Shown: positions 1 through 8,558, numbered from the stretch's first letter. The stretch: DNA of 46,434 bases from Eubacterium sp. (GCA_017541035.1 JAFXZW010000099.1:1-46434), one strand, 5' to 3'. Numbers and translations: made by a program. Notes: generated by a model from the letters alone, not told the origin.

Positions 1-65
1 ATGTTGATGCGTTAGCACCCATCATTATACAAGGAGATGAACGCGTAGTGACCTTTCTTTTTATT

Positions 66-133
66 TGGCCGTTTCTGTCCGACTGAAAATGGCCCTTTCT
101 ATTCGACTACGAGTGTGGCCCTTTTCACCCGAC
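66..133. mobile_element. IS21-like terminal repeats (three 18-mers), element remnant
   Basis: Three spaced direct repeats of the form TGGCCNTTTCNNNNCGAC lie at 66-83, 90-107 and 116-133. The 19-base string TTTTCACCCGACCCGTACA, which begins inside the third repeat at 122-140, occurs again exactly at 290-308. IS21-family elements are known to carry several short repeats of this sort inside their ends, so this may be an element terminus. No transposase gene is visible; only a short open frame runs in from the window edge (about 3-83), and its product is not recognisable. The IS21 assignment is an inference from the repeat pattern. Confidence 0.35.
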
Positions 134-181
134 CCGTACATGACCTGGAAAATGGAATTGTTCGGCGGCGTCCGCTGAGTC

Positions 182-221
182 AGTAAAAGGCATTCGGGAT
201 TGCTCCTGAATGCCTTTTACT
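182..221. terminator. bidirectional hairpin terminator
   Basis: AGTAAAAGGCATTC (182-195) pairs perfectly with GAATGCCTTTTACT (208-221), and a short inner stem GGA/TCC closes the loop. The A-rich and T-rich flanks make it usable as a factor-independent terminator in both directions. It sits between the two 19-base repeats of the presumed element scar. Confidence 0.5.
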
Positions 222-308
222 AATATAAGCTGTTCCACTTATGCCCTTAGAAGTTTTAACTTTGCCTGCTTCTGAAAGAACGCTACGCTTTTTCACCCGA
301 CCCGTACA

Positions 309-468
309 ACGCCATAGAATAGTATCTGCTCATAACCATCAATACCTTCAGCATACTTTTCATCTATAATTAGTTTTATAGCCTTGTTGCAATCTATTTC
401 CAGATCAGATTCTTTATCAGATTTCTTTGCTTCTATGATGATGATGGCTCTACGGTTTCGTCTATAAT
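309..468 (-). pseudogene. fragment of PD-(D/E)XK nuclease (DUF1703/AAA-associated) gene
   Basis: Read on the minus strand, this stretch encodes about 50 residues containing NRRAIIIIEAKKSD, then a D-x-C-N-K-A-I run and KYAEGIDGYEQILFYG. That is the C-terminal PD-(D/E)XK nuclease block found at the end of the AAA-ATPase-like/DUF1703 proteins common in gut Firmicutes. The ATPase part is absent. On one side the frame runs directly into the 74-bp repeat array at 469. On the other it runs into the second copy of the element-like 19-mer (290-308), after which it stops. It is therefore a broken remnant, probably trapped between two repeat elements. Confidence 0.6.
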
Positions 469-1060
469 AGTGACCTCCGGGGTAACATTTTAACAATAAA
501 ACATCTAATTGTTACCAGCCGGAGCGCTTTCCGGGGCATATTAGTGACCTCCGGGGTAACATTTTAACTATAAAACATCTAATTGTTACCAGCCGGCGCG
601 CTTTCCGGTGCAAAATAGTGACCTCTGGGGTAACATTTTAACAATAAAACAACTGATTGTTACCAGCCGGCGTGCTTTCCGGGGCATATTAGTGACCTCT
701 GGGGTAACATTTAAACTATAAAACAGCTAATTGTTACCAGCCGGCGCGCTTTCCGGTGCAAAATAGTGACCTCCGGGGTAACATTTTAACAATAAAACAT
801 CTAATTGTTACCAGCCGGCGCGTTTTCCGGGGCATATTAGTGACCTCCGGAGTAACATTTTAACAATAAAACAGCTAATTGTTACCAGCCGGCGCGCTTC
901 CCGGGGCATATTAGTGACCTCCGGGGTAACATTTTAACAATAAAACAACCAATTGTTACCAGCCGGCGTTCTTACCGGGGCATATAAGTGACCTCCGGGG
1001 TAACATTTTAACAATAAAACAACTAATTGTTACCAGCCGGCGCGCTTTCTGGTGCAAAAT
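469..1060. repeat. tandem array, eight 74-bp units
   Basis: Units begin (AGTGACC) at 469, 543, 617, 691, 765, 839, 913 and 987, exactly 74 bp apart. A decayed ninth start follows at 1061. Each unit contains GGTAACA, an A/T-rich middle, TTGTTACC (an inverted pair), then a CCGGC...CCGG block. Unit ends alternate between GGGGCATATT and GGTGCAAAAT for the first five units, which suggests that some duplication happened in 148-bp steps. No coding frame is plausible across the array. Its role is unknown. Confidence 0.85.
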
Positions 1061-1231
1061 AATGACTGACGGGATAATGAGCAATGCGAGCGTATATTTG
1101 CTTTTCAACTATGAATGAAGAGATAGCCAAATACATTATGTAGAAACTTGTTGGCATCAACAAAAAAACATGGTGTTTTTCCGAGAATAGTAAAAAACAA
1201 CCGAAATATATCCATTCCTGATGATAAAAAG

Positions 1232-1260
1232 TTGACAAAAGGGCTAAATGGTGATATTGT
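1232..1260 (+). promoter_or_regulatory. promoter for the XRE-Uma2 gene
   Basis: TTGACA at 1232-1237, a 17-base spacer and TATTGT at 1255-1260 form a good sigma-A-type promoter about 50 bases before the start codon. The 1061-1231 stretch between the repeat array and this promoter shows no gene. Confidence 0.6.
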
Positions 1261-1308
1261 GGATATACAAAGGGGGATTTATGGGTTTTGTTTCGGAGGT
1301 GCAGGTCA

Positions 1309-2148
1309 ATGACGGTTGAGGAAATGAAAAAGAAAAAGAAGGAAATGGGGCTCACCTACAGGCAGATCGCGGAGAAAAGCGGCGTGCCGCTGGGGACGGT
1401 ACAGAAGGTTTTCGGCGGAGATACGGACACTCCCCGTTATGACACGCTTCAGAAGCTTTCGGCGATATTTACGGAGTACAAGCCGTATACGGATACCTAT
1501 GCGGATGGGTCGGTTGGCTGCGTCAGAGAGCAGGCAGCATATAAAGTGAATTGTGAAGTGGGGAGCAACGGAGTGCATTCCTTTTCCCATCAGGAGGAGG
1601 GGGGTAAAACGCTGGAGGATTATCTTGCACTGCCGGATGATAAGAGAGTGGAAATGATCGATGGAGTATTCTACGATATGTCCTCACCGACAAGCCTTCA
1701 TCAGCTGATTGGAGGGGAGATCCATCGTATGCTGGTGAATCATGTAGAAGAACATGAAGGGGAATGCATTCCCTTTATTGCTCCGATGGATGTACAGCTG
1801 GATCGGGATGATAAGACCATCGTGGAGCCGGATGTTTTTGTGGTCTGCGACCGGAGTCAGATTACGCGGCCCCGAATAGTCGGTGCACCGGATCTGGTGA
1901 TTGAGGTGCTTTCTCCCAGCAACTGGTATCATGATATGGTACGAAAGCTGAGAAAGTATAAAAATGCCGGTGTGAAAGAGTACTGGATCATATTGCCGGA
2001 TCAAAGCAAGGTGCTGGTTTACTGGTTTGCAGAGGGGGATCTGCCGACGGAATATTCTTTCACGGACAGGATTCCGGTACGGATCTGGGATGGAAGTCTG
2101 GAGATTGATTTTAACAAAGTTGAGAAGAGGGTCGCCTTTCTCCGTTAA
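1309..2148 (+). CDS. XRE-family HTH / Uma2-family PD-(D/E)XK fusion protein
   Basis: The 279-residue protein has two parts. Residues about 1-60 form a Cro/C1-type helix-turn-helix (LTYRQIAEKSGVPLGTVQKV). Residues about 95-270 are a Uma2-type restriction-endonuclease-fold domain with the family signatures VEPDVFVV, PDLVIEVLSP and the GVKEYWII strand. ATG at 1309 was chosen over an upstream in-frame ATG at 1288 because GGAGGT lies at the right distance before it. Uma2 proteins keep a PD-(D/E)XK fold, but their substrate is unsettled. The fusion may link DNA binding to nuclease-like activity or may simply be regulatory. It has its own promoter and no co-transcribed neighbour. Confidence 0.85.
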   Translation: MTVEEMKKKKKEMGLTYRQIAEKSGVPLGTVQKVFGGDTDTPRYDTLQKLSAIFTEYKPYTDTYADGSVGCVREQAAYKVNCEVGSNGVHSFSHQEEGGKTLEDYLALPDDKRVEMIDGVFYDMSSPTSLHQLIGGEIHRMLVNHVEEHEGECIPFIAPMDVQLDRDDKTIVEPDVFVVCDRSQITRPRIVGAPDLVIEVLSPSNWYHDMVRKLRKYKNAGVKEYWIILPDQSKVLVYWFAEGDLPTEYSFTDRIPVRIWDGSLEIDFNKVEKRVAFLR

Positions 2149-2234
2149 GTGTTTTCTTTTTTCTGAATGTTATACTTGTAACTCCAAAGTCTGAAAATGA
2201 TGTACGATTACAAGTTACACTTGGCAATCAGAAC

Positions 2235-2254
2235 CCCACGGGCTTGCCCGTGGG
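2235..2254. terminator. hairpin after the Uma2 gene
   Basis: CCCACGGGC (2235-2243) and GCCCGTGGG (2246-2254) form a 9-bp stem with a two-base loop, 86 bases after the Uma2 stop. It lacks a clear U-tract, so it may be a repeat-type hairpin rather than a terminator. A weaker ACTTGTAA/TTACAAGT pair lies at 2174-2215. Confidence 0.35.
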
Positions 2255-2275
2255 AGCAGTCAGTCCTTCAAAACG

Positions 2276-2320
2276 AAACGCCGGATCACGGGATGTCAAA
2301 GCTCCGTGGTCCGGCGTTTT
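2276..2320. terminator. convergent bidirectional terminator
   Basis: AAACGCCGGATCACGG (2276-2291) pairs almost perfectly with CCGTGGTCCGGCGTTT (2304-2319). It sits immediately after the minus-strand zinc-ribbon gene (ends 2326) and between convergent transcription units, so it fits termination in both directions. Confidence 0.7.
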
Positions 2321-2325
2321 GCAGG

Positions 2326-3279
2326 CTATTTTATCAGAGGGAGATTACATTTTCGACAGGTATCGGCTGATGTCGGGTTATGAGTCATGCAGCCGACGCA
2401 GACAATATAGGGGGCCTTTGATTTGTCATAGTGTTCATAAGGGAAATTGAACTGCGGGTGATAACGGAAACGGTCTCCGACATTCAGATAGTAATAGGCC
2501 CAGATCTGTGAACCCTCCCGTTCGATGATCTTGTGCTTCTTTCCGTTGTCCTCTTTTGCGATGGTAACATATTCGGTGTAGGTGCGATGATAATCGGAGT
2601 TTCGGTTATCGGACCGCTCCCGGGTATGCTTATCGGTCACCACGGCATCGTAGGTATTTCCCGCGCGGCTGTGAAGGAGACTGAACAGGGCAAAGAGCAG
2701 GAAGACACCGGAAATGATACCGCCATAGAGAAGAGCGGATTTCATTTCCATTTTATCGGAAACGGCACTGTAGATTACAAAACCGAGGAAGGGGAGTGGA
2801 ACGAAGATCAAGCCAAAGATTCCAGCCGCCTTGCGGTTTTTTTTGACGGCGGCAAGGATGGCGGGATCATTAGCGCGAACAGAGAAGCCGGGTGTGTAAT
2901 ACTGAGAAAGTGACTCCGGATACATTCTTTGTTGGGAATATACTCCCTGTGTTTGCTGAGAGTATGGGCCTTGTTGGGGAAATGCGTTCTGCGACTGATG
3001 GGGATATAGCTCCTGCTGAGGGTATGCACCCTGCGGCTGCTGGGGATATAGCTCCTGCTGAGGGTATGCACCCTGCGGCTGCTGGGGATATGGTCCTTGT
3101 TGAGGAAATACTCTCTGCTGTTGCTGTGGAAACTGCCCCTGCTGGGGATGTGTTTCCTGTGGCGGAGGGCAGTAAGGCTGAGACTGTGCATATTGCGGAG
3201 CAGCCTGAAGAGAACCTCCGCAGACCGGACAGAAAGCGGCGTTGTCAGGGTATTGAGCTCCGCAATAGGGACAGTTCAT
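2326..3279 (-). CDS. zinc-ribbon, Gln/Pro-rich repeat membrane protein
   Basis: The 317-residue protein opens with a zinc ribbon (MNCPYCGAQYPD...FCPVCGG, two CxxC knuckles). A long Pro/Gln/Tyr region with repeats such as YPQQPQGAYPQQ follows (about 30-120). Two hydrophobic segments come next (about 153-175 and 185-205). A soluble domain then ends in a second cysteine pair motif (CVGCMTHNPTSADTCRKC). Two zinc knuckles bracketing two membrane spans suggest that both ends are cytoplasmic. No enzymatic motif is seen. It lies 48 bases after argS in the same direction with its own GGAGG site, so it may be co-transcribed. A protein of similar plan is encoded at 30946-32550. Confidence 0.8.
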   Translation of the reverse strand: MNCPYCGAQYPDNAAFCPVCGGSLQAAPQYAQSQPYCPPPQETHPQQGQFPQQQQRVFPQQGPYPQQPQGAYPQQELYPQQPQGAYPQQELYPHQSQNAFPQQGPYSQQTQGVYSQQRMYPESLSQYYTPGFSVRANDPAILAAVKKNRKAAGIFGLIFVPLPFLGFVIYSAVSDKMEMKSALLYGGIISGVFLLFALFSLLHSRAGNTYDAVVTDKHTRERSDNRNSDYHRTYTEYVTIAKEDNGKKHKIIEREGSQIWAYYYLNVGDRFRYHPQFNFPYEHYDKSKAPYIVCVGCMTHNPTSADTCRKCNLPLIK

Positions 3280-3327
3280 ACAGATACCTCCGTTTCACAT
3301 TTACAGACGGTATTATGTTCAGATCAT

Positions 3328-5019
3328 TTACATCGCTTCCACACAGGTGATACCCAGCAGAGCCAGGGCGTCGCGAAGGGTGCGGCGGGTGATATCCACC
3401 AGAAGGACACGGGCGTTCCGGATATTGTCTTCCGGAACATTGATCCGGTTTACGGTGTAATAATGGTTGAAGGCCTGTGCCACGGCAATGGCGTAGCGGG
3501 CAATGACGCAGGGCTCGTAACGGGTAGCGGCTTCCTGAACGGCCGAGGGGAAGAGCTCCAGCTGCTTCAGCAGAGCCAGGGATGCTTCGTCCGTCAGGTA
3601 GGAGCAGTCAATATCCGCGTCAGGAGAGTAGTTCTCCACCTTCCGGAGGATGCTGGAGCAGCGGGCGTAGGTGTACTGAACATAAGGACCTGTCTCACCC
3701 TCAAAGTTCAGAAGATGCTCCCAGCGGAAGGACACATCCTTGATCCGCTGATTATAAAGGTCATTGAAGATTACGGCACCGACACCGACCTTTTCTGCAA
3801 CCGTATCCTTGTCTTCCAGCTCCGGATTCCGCTCCTCAATGATCTCGCGTACTTTCTTGACGGCTTCCAGAAGGATATCCTCCGCGAAGATTACATTTCC
3901 ATCACGGGAGGACAGTTTCTCTCCGCCGAGGCTGACGAGACCGTAGGGGATGTGTACCAGACCGTCCTTGGCCCATTCATTTCCCAGAAGCTCCATTACC
4001 TTGAATACCTGTCGGAAATGCAGGCGCTGTTCCTGGCCGGTGACATAGAGACATTTTTCAAAATTATAATTTTCTTTCCGGTAAATGATGGCGGCGATGT
4101 CGCGGGTGGCGTAAATCGAGCTGCCGTCCTTCTTCAGGATAAGGCAGGGAGCCATATCGTATGCGGAAAGATCCACAATGCGCGCGCCCTCGCTCTCCGT
4201 AAGGATACCCGCATCGGACAGGCGTTTTACCACATCCGCGGTCTTGTCCCGGTAGAAGCTCTCGCCGGTATAATGATCGAATTCCATTCCCAGAAGCTTG
4301 TAGGTACGTTTGAATTCTTCAAGACTGATATCCACAAACCATTTCCAGATGGAGAGGGCTTCTTCATCCCCCTGCTCCATTTTCGCGAACCAGGCACGGG
4401 CTTCATCCTCAAGCGCAGGATCCTTATCCGCCTCCTGATGGAAGAGGACGTAAAGACGCATCAGCTCCTCAATTCCCTTTTCCTTTACGGCTTCCTCGGA
4501 ACCCCAGTTCTTATAAGCCACGATCAGCTTTCCGAACTGCGTGCCCCAGTCTCCCAGGTGATTGATCCGTTCCACATGATAGCCCAGCTTTTTGAAAATG
4601 AGATGAAGGGAATTTCCGATGATGGTGGTGCGGAGATGTCCGACGTGGAAATTCTTTGCCACGTTGGGCGAGGAATAATCAATGCAGATCGTTTTTCCTT
4701 CCCCTTCGGAGCTGCTGCCGTAATTCTCCTTCCGGACTTTCTCCAGAATGGATGCGACAAAGCCCTCTTTCTTGAGGAAGAAGTTGATATATGCACCGAC
4801 AACCTTCACTTCATCAACGGCGTCAGGCAGGGAGAGGGAGGCAGCGATCTCCGAAGCAATCATAGGAGGTGCCTTCCGCAGGGTCTTTGCCAACCGGAAG
4901 CAGGGGAATGCAAAATCGCCCATGTCCGGCGTAGGGGGGATCTCAATCAGAGAGGAGATCTCCTCTGCGGTAAGAGACGGAATGGCAGCAGCCAGTGTGG
5001 TTACGATCTGTTCTTTCAT
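3328..5019 (-). CDS. argS: arginyl-tRNA synthetase
   Basis: This is a class Ia aminoacyl-tRNA synthetase of 563 residues, the usual length, which charges tRNA-Arg with arginine in the cytosol. The HIGH signature appears as NFHVGHLRTT. The KMSKS-equivalent loop appears as KLSSRDGN, the usual form in this family. The C-terminal DALRA anticodon-binding domain is present (EGETGPYVQYTYAR and LRDALALLGI near the end). The start at 5019 follows an AAAGGAA site. No T-box leader is visible upstream, where the space is filled by palindromic repeats. Confidence 0.97.
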   Translation of the reverse strand: MKEQIVTTLAAAIPSLTAEEISSLIEIPPTPDMGDFAFPCFRLAKTLRKAPPMIASEIAASLSLPDAVDEVKVVGAYINFFLKKEGFVASILEKVRKENYGSSSEGEGKTICIDYSSPNVAKNFHVGHLRTTIIGNSLHLIFKKLGYHVERINHLGDWGTQFGKLIVAYKNWGSEEAVKEKGIEELMRLYVLFHQEADKDPALEDEARAWFAKMEQGDEEALSIWKWFVDISLEEFKRTYKLLGMEFDHYTGESFYRDKTADVVKRLSDAGILTESEGARIVDLSAYDMAPCLILKKDGSSIYATRDIAAIIYRKENYNFEKCLYVTGQEQRLHFRQVFKVMELLGNEWAKDGLVHIPYGLVSLGGEKLSSRDGNVIFAEDILLEAVKKVREIIEERNPELEDKDTVAEKVGVGAVIFNDLYNQRIKDVSFRWEHLLNFEGETGPYVQYTYARCSSILRKVENYSPDADIDCSYLTDEASLALLKQLELFPSAVQEAATRYEPCVIARYAIAVAQAFNHYYTVNRINVPEDNIRNARVLLVDITRRTLRDALALLGITCVEAM

Positions 5020-5067
5020 GTGGGGTTCCTTTCTTTATTGGTATTCGGGTTGTCGCCCGGGTTTAAT

Positions 5068-5360
5068 GTCATTCGGAAGCCGTAAGGCCTATAGATCCCT
5101 CGCGATGCTCGGGATGACAGAGTGTGTCATTCTGAGGCCGTAAGGCCTATAGATCCCTCGCGATGCTCGGGATGACAGGAGTGTGTCATTCGGAAGCCGT
5201 AAGGCTTATAGATCCCTCGCGATGCTCGGGATGACAGAGTGTGTCATTCGGAAGCCGTAAGGCTTATAGATCCCTCGCGATGCTTGGGATGACAGGAGTG
5301 TGTCATTCTGAGGCCGGAGGCCGAAGAATCTATAGATACCTCGCGATGCTCGGGATGACA
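5068..5360. repeat. five tandem extragenic palindromes (58-66 bp)
   Basis: Units begin with GTCATTC at about 5068, 5126, 5185, 5243 and 5302 and end in GGGATGACA. Each unit is bounded by the TGTCAT/ATGACA inverted pair and contains an inner AAGCC/GGCTT or AGGCC/GGCCT hairpin and a CCCTCGCGATGCTCGGG core. This matches a widespread type of bacterial intergenic palindrome (GTCATCCCGAG...GAGGGATC in the other direction). The array separates the histidine kinase gene from argS, both on the minus strand, and could stall or end transcription. No gene is present. Confidence 0.85.
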
Positions 5361-5371
5361 GGAGCGTGTCG

Positions 5372-6487
5372 TCACAGCGGTATGGAGAACCGGATGGTGG
5401 TTCCATGATTGACGGCGCCGGTGATCTGCAAATGTCCTTCCAGCAGATAGAGAAGCTCGTCAGCCTTATGTAAACCACTGTACCAGGGGGCATTTGTCCG
5501 ATCCTCGTCCCGTATTCCTTTCCCGTTATCAGACAGGAAGACATCGATCTCTCTTCCCGTGACCTGAACTCGCAGACGAACCTGGTTAGCATCTGCGTGC
5601 TGGATGATATTTTCCATAAAAATGTCAAGCAGACGATACAGGGTGAGACCGCGGATATAGGGGATCACCAGAGATTCATCCCTCACGCTCACGGAAGTCT
5701 CCAGAACAAATTCCGGATGCGCGTCCCTGAGGGCCATGATCCACTTATCTAGGGACTGAGCGATGGGTGCGGTTTCATCAAATGTTGGCTGCAGGCGATC
5801 CAGCTGCTCCCTGAGTGTGGAACAGATATCTTTTCTTCTGCTTATCATCTCGCCGATGATGAGAGATGCCTGCCGCGGATCGTTTTGGATGAGCCTTTTT
5901 AACTGCTCCATGCGCTGACTCTCAGATTCCAGAGGCTGCTGAACCCTTTTCGAAAGAATGGCCTTCAGATAGGCACGGTTAAAGGCATCCAGATTCAGGA
6001 TACGTTCGCCGTGTCCCGAAGTATCGGCGACATCCTCCGGCGGTTCTATGAATTCGATGATATCCTCCGGATCCTCAGTATCTGTAAAGGCCGGATCCCT
6101 GCTTAGCCGGGCTGTGGCATGAAGAGCCTTGCGGAGCATTTGCAGCTTGCTCTCGATACCGGCAAGCTTTTCCTGTTCGACATTCAGCTGTTCCGTCAGT
6201 GCTTCCTTACGTTCGGTAAGTTCACGGATGGACTTCTCCAACTGAGACTCCTTTTCCGTATTCTGGTCATCCAGAGGAATGGGACTGAATACATTTTTAC
6301 GGGAGCTGGCGTTCATGGCATACAGACTGCGTGTGCGCCCCTTCTCATCCAGACGGATATCCAGTTCGAAAAGCTCCTGTCGGATGGCCTGAATCCGAGT
6401 GCTGGCTTCATTCTCTTTTTTGGAGAAATAGCTCTGCATCTCGGTGGTCGCTTTCAGGATGGAGGTTAACTGCTCTTTCTTATCCAT
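5372..6487 (-). CDS. soluble histidine kinase-like sensor (coiled coil + HATPase)
   Basis: The 371-residue protein has no membrane span. An N-terminal coiled coil (about 1-125) is followed by a helical region (about 170-250) that could be the dimerisation part. A HATPase_c domain follows, with N box FMENIIQHADANQVRL, G1 box LSDNGKGI and a C-terminal GTTIRFSIPL. A canonical phospho-accepting H-E/D motif is not obvious, so it may be a DegS-like kinase or an anti-sigma-type ATPase. Its start codon overlaps the end of the upstream carboxypeptidase gene by 8 bases, implying translational coupling and a link to the cell wall. No response regulator is adjacent. Confidence 0.75.
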   Translation of the reverse strand: MDKKEQLTSILKATTEMQSYFSKKENEASTRIQAIRQELFELDIRLDEKGRTRSLYAMNASSRKNVFSPIPLDDQNTEKESQLEKSIRELTERKEALTEQLNVEQEKLAGIESKLQMLRKALHATARLSRDPAFTDTEDPEDIIEFIEPPEDVADTSGHGERILNLDAFNRAYLKAILSKRVQQPLESESQRMEQLKRLIQNDPRQASLIIGEMISRRKDICSTLREQLDRLQPTFDETAPIAQSLDKWIMALRDAHPEFVLETSVSVRDESLVIPYIRGLTLYRLLDIFMENIIQHADANQVRLRVQVTGREIDVFLSDNGKGIRDEDRTNAPWYSGLHKADELLYLLEGHLQITGAVNHGTTIRFSIPL

Positions 6488-8522
6488 GGAGATCCTTTCC
6501 TCGCTGTGCGTTTTTTCTCGGTCGAGTGTTGTTTTCTGGTCTTACAGAGGTGCTGCGCTGTTCTCCCGGTCTCTTTTCGCTGCGGCGTATTTCACCGCTT
6601 TGCTGGGATTCACGTCCCTGCCGGGCTTCGCGGCTTACGTTTCCCTGCCTTGTTTCCGTCCGGCGAACATCCCTGCGCTGCTGCAGATCACTGTCAAGCT
6701 GCAGCTCATCTCTCTGGCGTATTTCGCGCCGCTTACTTACATCGCTGTTTCGACGAATGTTATCTCTCTGATGCAGTTCATCTCTCTGTCGGATCTCACG
6801 CCGCTCTCTCACATCGTTGTTTCGGCGGATTTCGTCTCTCTGACGCCGCTCATCTCTCTGTCGGATTTCACGCCGCTCTCTCACATCGCTGTTTCGGCGA
6901 ATTTCGTCTCTCTGACGCAGTTCATTTCGCTGACGGTCATTACTTCGTTGCTGAAGTCTGTCGTTCTGTTGGGATACCCGTCTTCGCCGTGCATTGTATG
7001 TATCCTCATCCACCGGTCTTCTTTCTGCTTCACGCCGCACGCCTCCGGAGGATCCTCCCCGGGCAGTGCGCCGGATTTTTTCCGGCAGCTGATTTCCTGC
7101 GGGTGGCGGAGTAGTCCGGTCCCCGTCTCCCATGTAGCGGCGGACCCGAACACGCTTCTTCTCCTGAGTCCTTCTCAGCAGGTGGAGCAGGATCAGCACT
7201 GCGGTAACGGCAGCAATGGCGATCAGGATTCCGGGACCGTATTTACGGAGCGTGTCACCTAAGATGGCACTTTTCTCCTTTCCCGCAGAGGAGTCATCGG
7301 AAGTTTTTTCCTCCGTGGTCAGCGCCATGCTGTTCCGGTCCGAGGCCAGCAGTGATTCATCGATCATGATGGGAACTGACTTCAGATCATTTCCCTTATA
7401 GGAAAGAGTGAGTTTCCCGGCAACGCCGTCGGTAATGGTGCCGAACAGCTGGACTTTTTTACTGATGTCATCTGCGGTAACAGAGGAGCGGGTGTAAAAA
7501 CGGACGCTGTTATCAATGGTATAGGACGGCAGCGGATGGTCGAGAGTGGAGTAGTAATTCTGATCGACGGTTCCTGATGGGGACGGTTCTGTGTTGATAG
7601 CATAATCCTGCAAAGGACGCAGGACATGATACTCCTTCAGGCCGAAATCCAGCAGGGCAGCCGCATCCAGGAAACGATCCACGCTGGTTGGACAGCCAAA
7701 GACGGTGATCACGATGCGTCGATGATCTTTTTCGGCAAAGGCCACCATGGTGTAGCCGGCCTCTCCGGTATAACCCGTTTTTCCACCGGTGCAGTCCGGA
7801 TAATAAAGCTCCGTCACGTCATAAAGCAGCTCATTTGTGGTCCAAAGCTCGCGCTGGCCGGATAGATTTGTGGCCTGCATCCAGTAGCTTGGGGTTTTGA
7901 TTACCTCTCGGATCCGTGAGCGGTCATAGGCGGCAGCGGCGATCAGTGCCATGTCATAAGGCGTTGTATAATGGTTATCATCATGCAATCCGTTGGCATT
8001 GGCAAAATGTGTATTTGTGCAGCCCAGGTCGGCTGCTTTGTTATTCATCATTGTAACGAAGTCGGATACTTTGCCGGCTACACCTTCTGCGATGGCATTG
8101 GCAGCATCATTCGCGGAAGGAAGGAGCATGCCGTACAGAATCTCCTTGGATGAAATCTGTTCGCCGGGGATAAGGCCGATGGTAACGGCGTCCTCAATCA
8201 GATTCGTATAGATTCCATCCGTCACATTGATTATGTCCGAGGGTGATGTATTTTCGACCAGAAGAAGCGCTGTCATAAGCTTTGTGGTGCTTGCCGGATA
8301 GACCTTCTCATGAGGATTCAGCTGATAAAGCACATCCCCCGTATCCATATCCATCACAATGGCAGAGGTGCCGGTAAGATTTGGACCGTCCCCGGGGAAA
8401 GCGCCTTCTGAACTTCCGGAGGATTCATTTCCGGGAATATCCTGAGGCCATGCAGCCTGCGCCTGCAGCGGGAAGGCAAAAAGCAATATGAAAATGAGAA
8501 GAATAGAAGCAGTCTTCTTCAT
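6480..8522 (-). CDS. dacF: D-alanyl-D-alanine carboxypeptidase with Arg-rich C-terminal tail
   Basis: This is a penicillin-binding protein of the PBP5/DacF type (peptidase S11) that trims the terminal D-Ala of peptidoglycan stem peptides. A signal peptide covers residues 1-24. The catalytic triad motifs are S78-T-T-K81, S136-A-N138 and K248-T-G250. A PBP5 C-terminal domain runs to about 390 and a membrane span to about 449. Family members are usually 380-450 residues. This one is 680 because about 230 residues follow the span, composed of degenerate Arg/Gln/Asp/Glu repeats (RQRDE, IRRNSDVRERRE). By topology this tail should be cytoplasmic. The gene overlaps the histidine kinase gene downstream. 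The symbol is a family-level guess. Confidence 0.9.
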   Translation of the reverse strand: MKKTASILLIFILLFAFPLQAQAAWPQDIPGNESSGSSEGAFPGDGPNLTGTSAIVMDMDTGDVLYQLNPHEKVYPASTTKLMTALLLVENTSPSDIINVTDGIYTNLIEDAVTIGLIPGEQISSKEILYGMLLPSANDAANAIAEGVAGKVSDFVTMMNNKAADLGCTNTHFANANGLHDDNHYTTPYDMALIAAAAYDRSRIREVIKTPSYWMQATNLSGQRELWTTNELLYDVTELYYPDCTGGKTGYTGEAGYTMVAFAEKDHRRIVITVFGCPTSVDRFLDAAALLDFGLKEYHVLRPLQDYAINTEPSPSGTVDQNYYSTLDHPLPSYTIDNSVRFYTRSSVTADDISKKVQLFGTITDGVAGKLTLSYKGNDLKSVPIMIDESLLASDRNSMALTTEEKTSDDSSAGKEKSAILGDTLRKYGPGILIAIAAVTAVLILLHLLRRTQEKKRVRVRRYMGDGDRTTPPPAGNQLPEKIRRTARGGSSGGVRREAERRPVDEDTYNARRRRVSQQNDRLQQRSNDRQRNELRQRDEIRRNSDVRERREIRQRDERRQRDEIRRNNDVRERREIRQRDELHQRDNIRRNSDVSKRREIRQRDELQLDSDLQQRRDVRRTETRQGNVSREARQGRESQQSGEIRRSEKRPGEQRSTSVRPENNTRPRKNAQRGKDLHG

Positions 8523-8558
8523 GGGGTATTCCTTCTGTTAAATGGATTCTAAAACCCT

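Noticed and set aside
469-1060. CRISPR array
   Set aside because: The whole 74-bp unit repeats, so there are no unique spacers, and no cas genes are present.
1023-1355. Minus-strand frame of 110 codons between the array and the Uma2 gene
   Set aside because: It overlaps the Uma2 promoter and start, encodes a Phe-run low-complexity head, and has no supporting homology.
3097-5085. Long plus-strand open frame (662 codons) opposite argS
   Set aside because: It is antisense to a clear argS, has no recognisable domains, and its composition is that of a codon-bias shadow.
5020-5371. T-box riboswitch before argS
   Set aside because: The region is filled by the palindromic repeats; no T-box sequence (TGGNACCGCG) or specifier stem was found.
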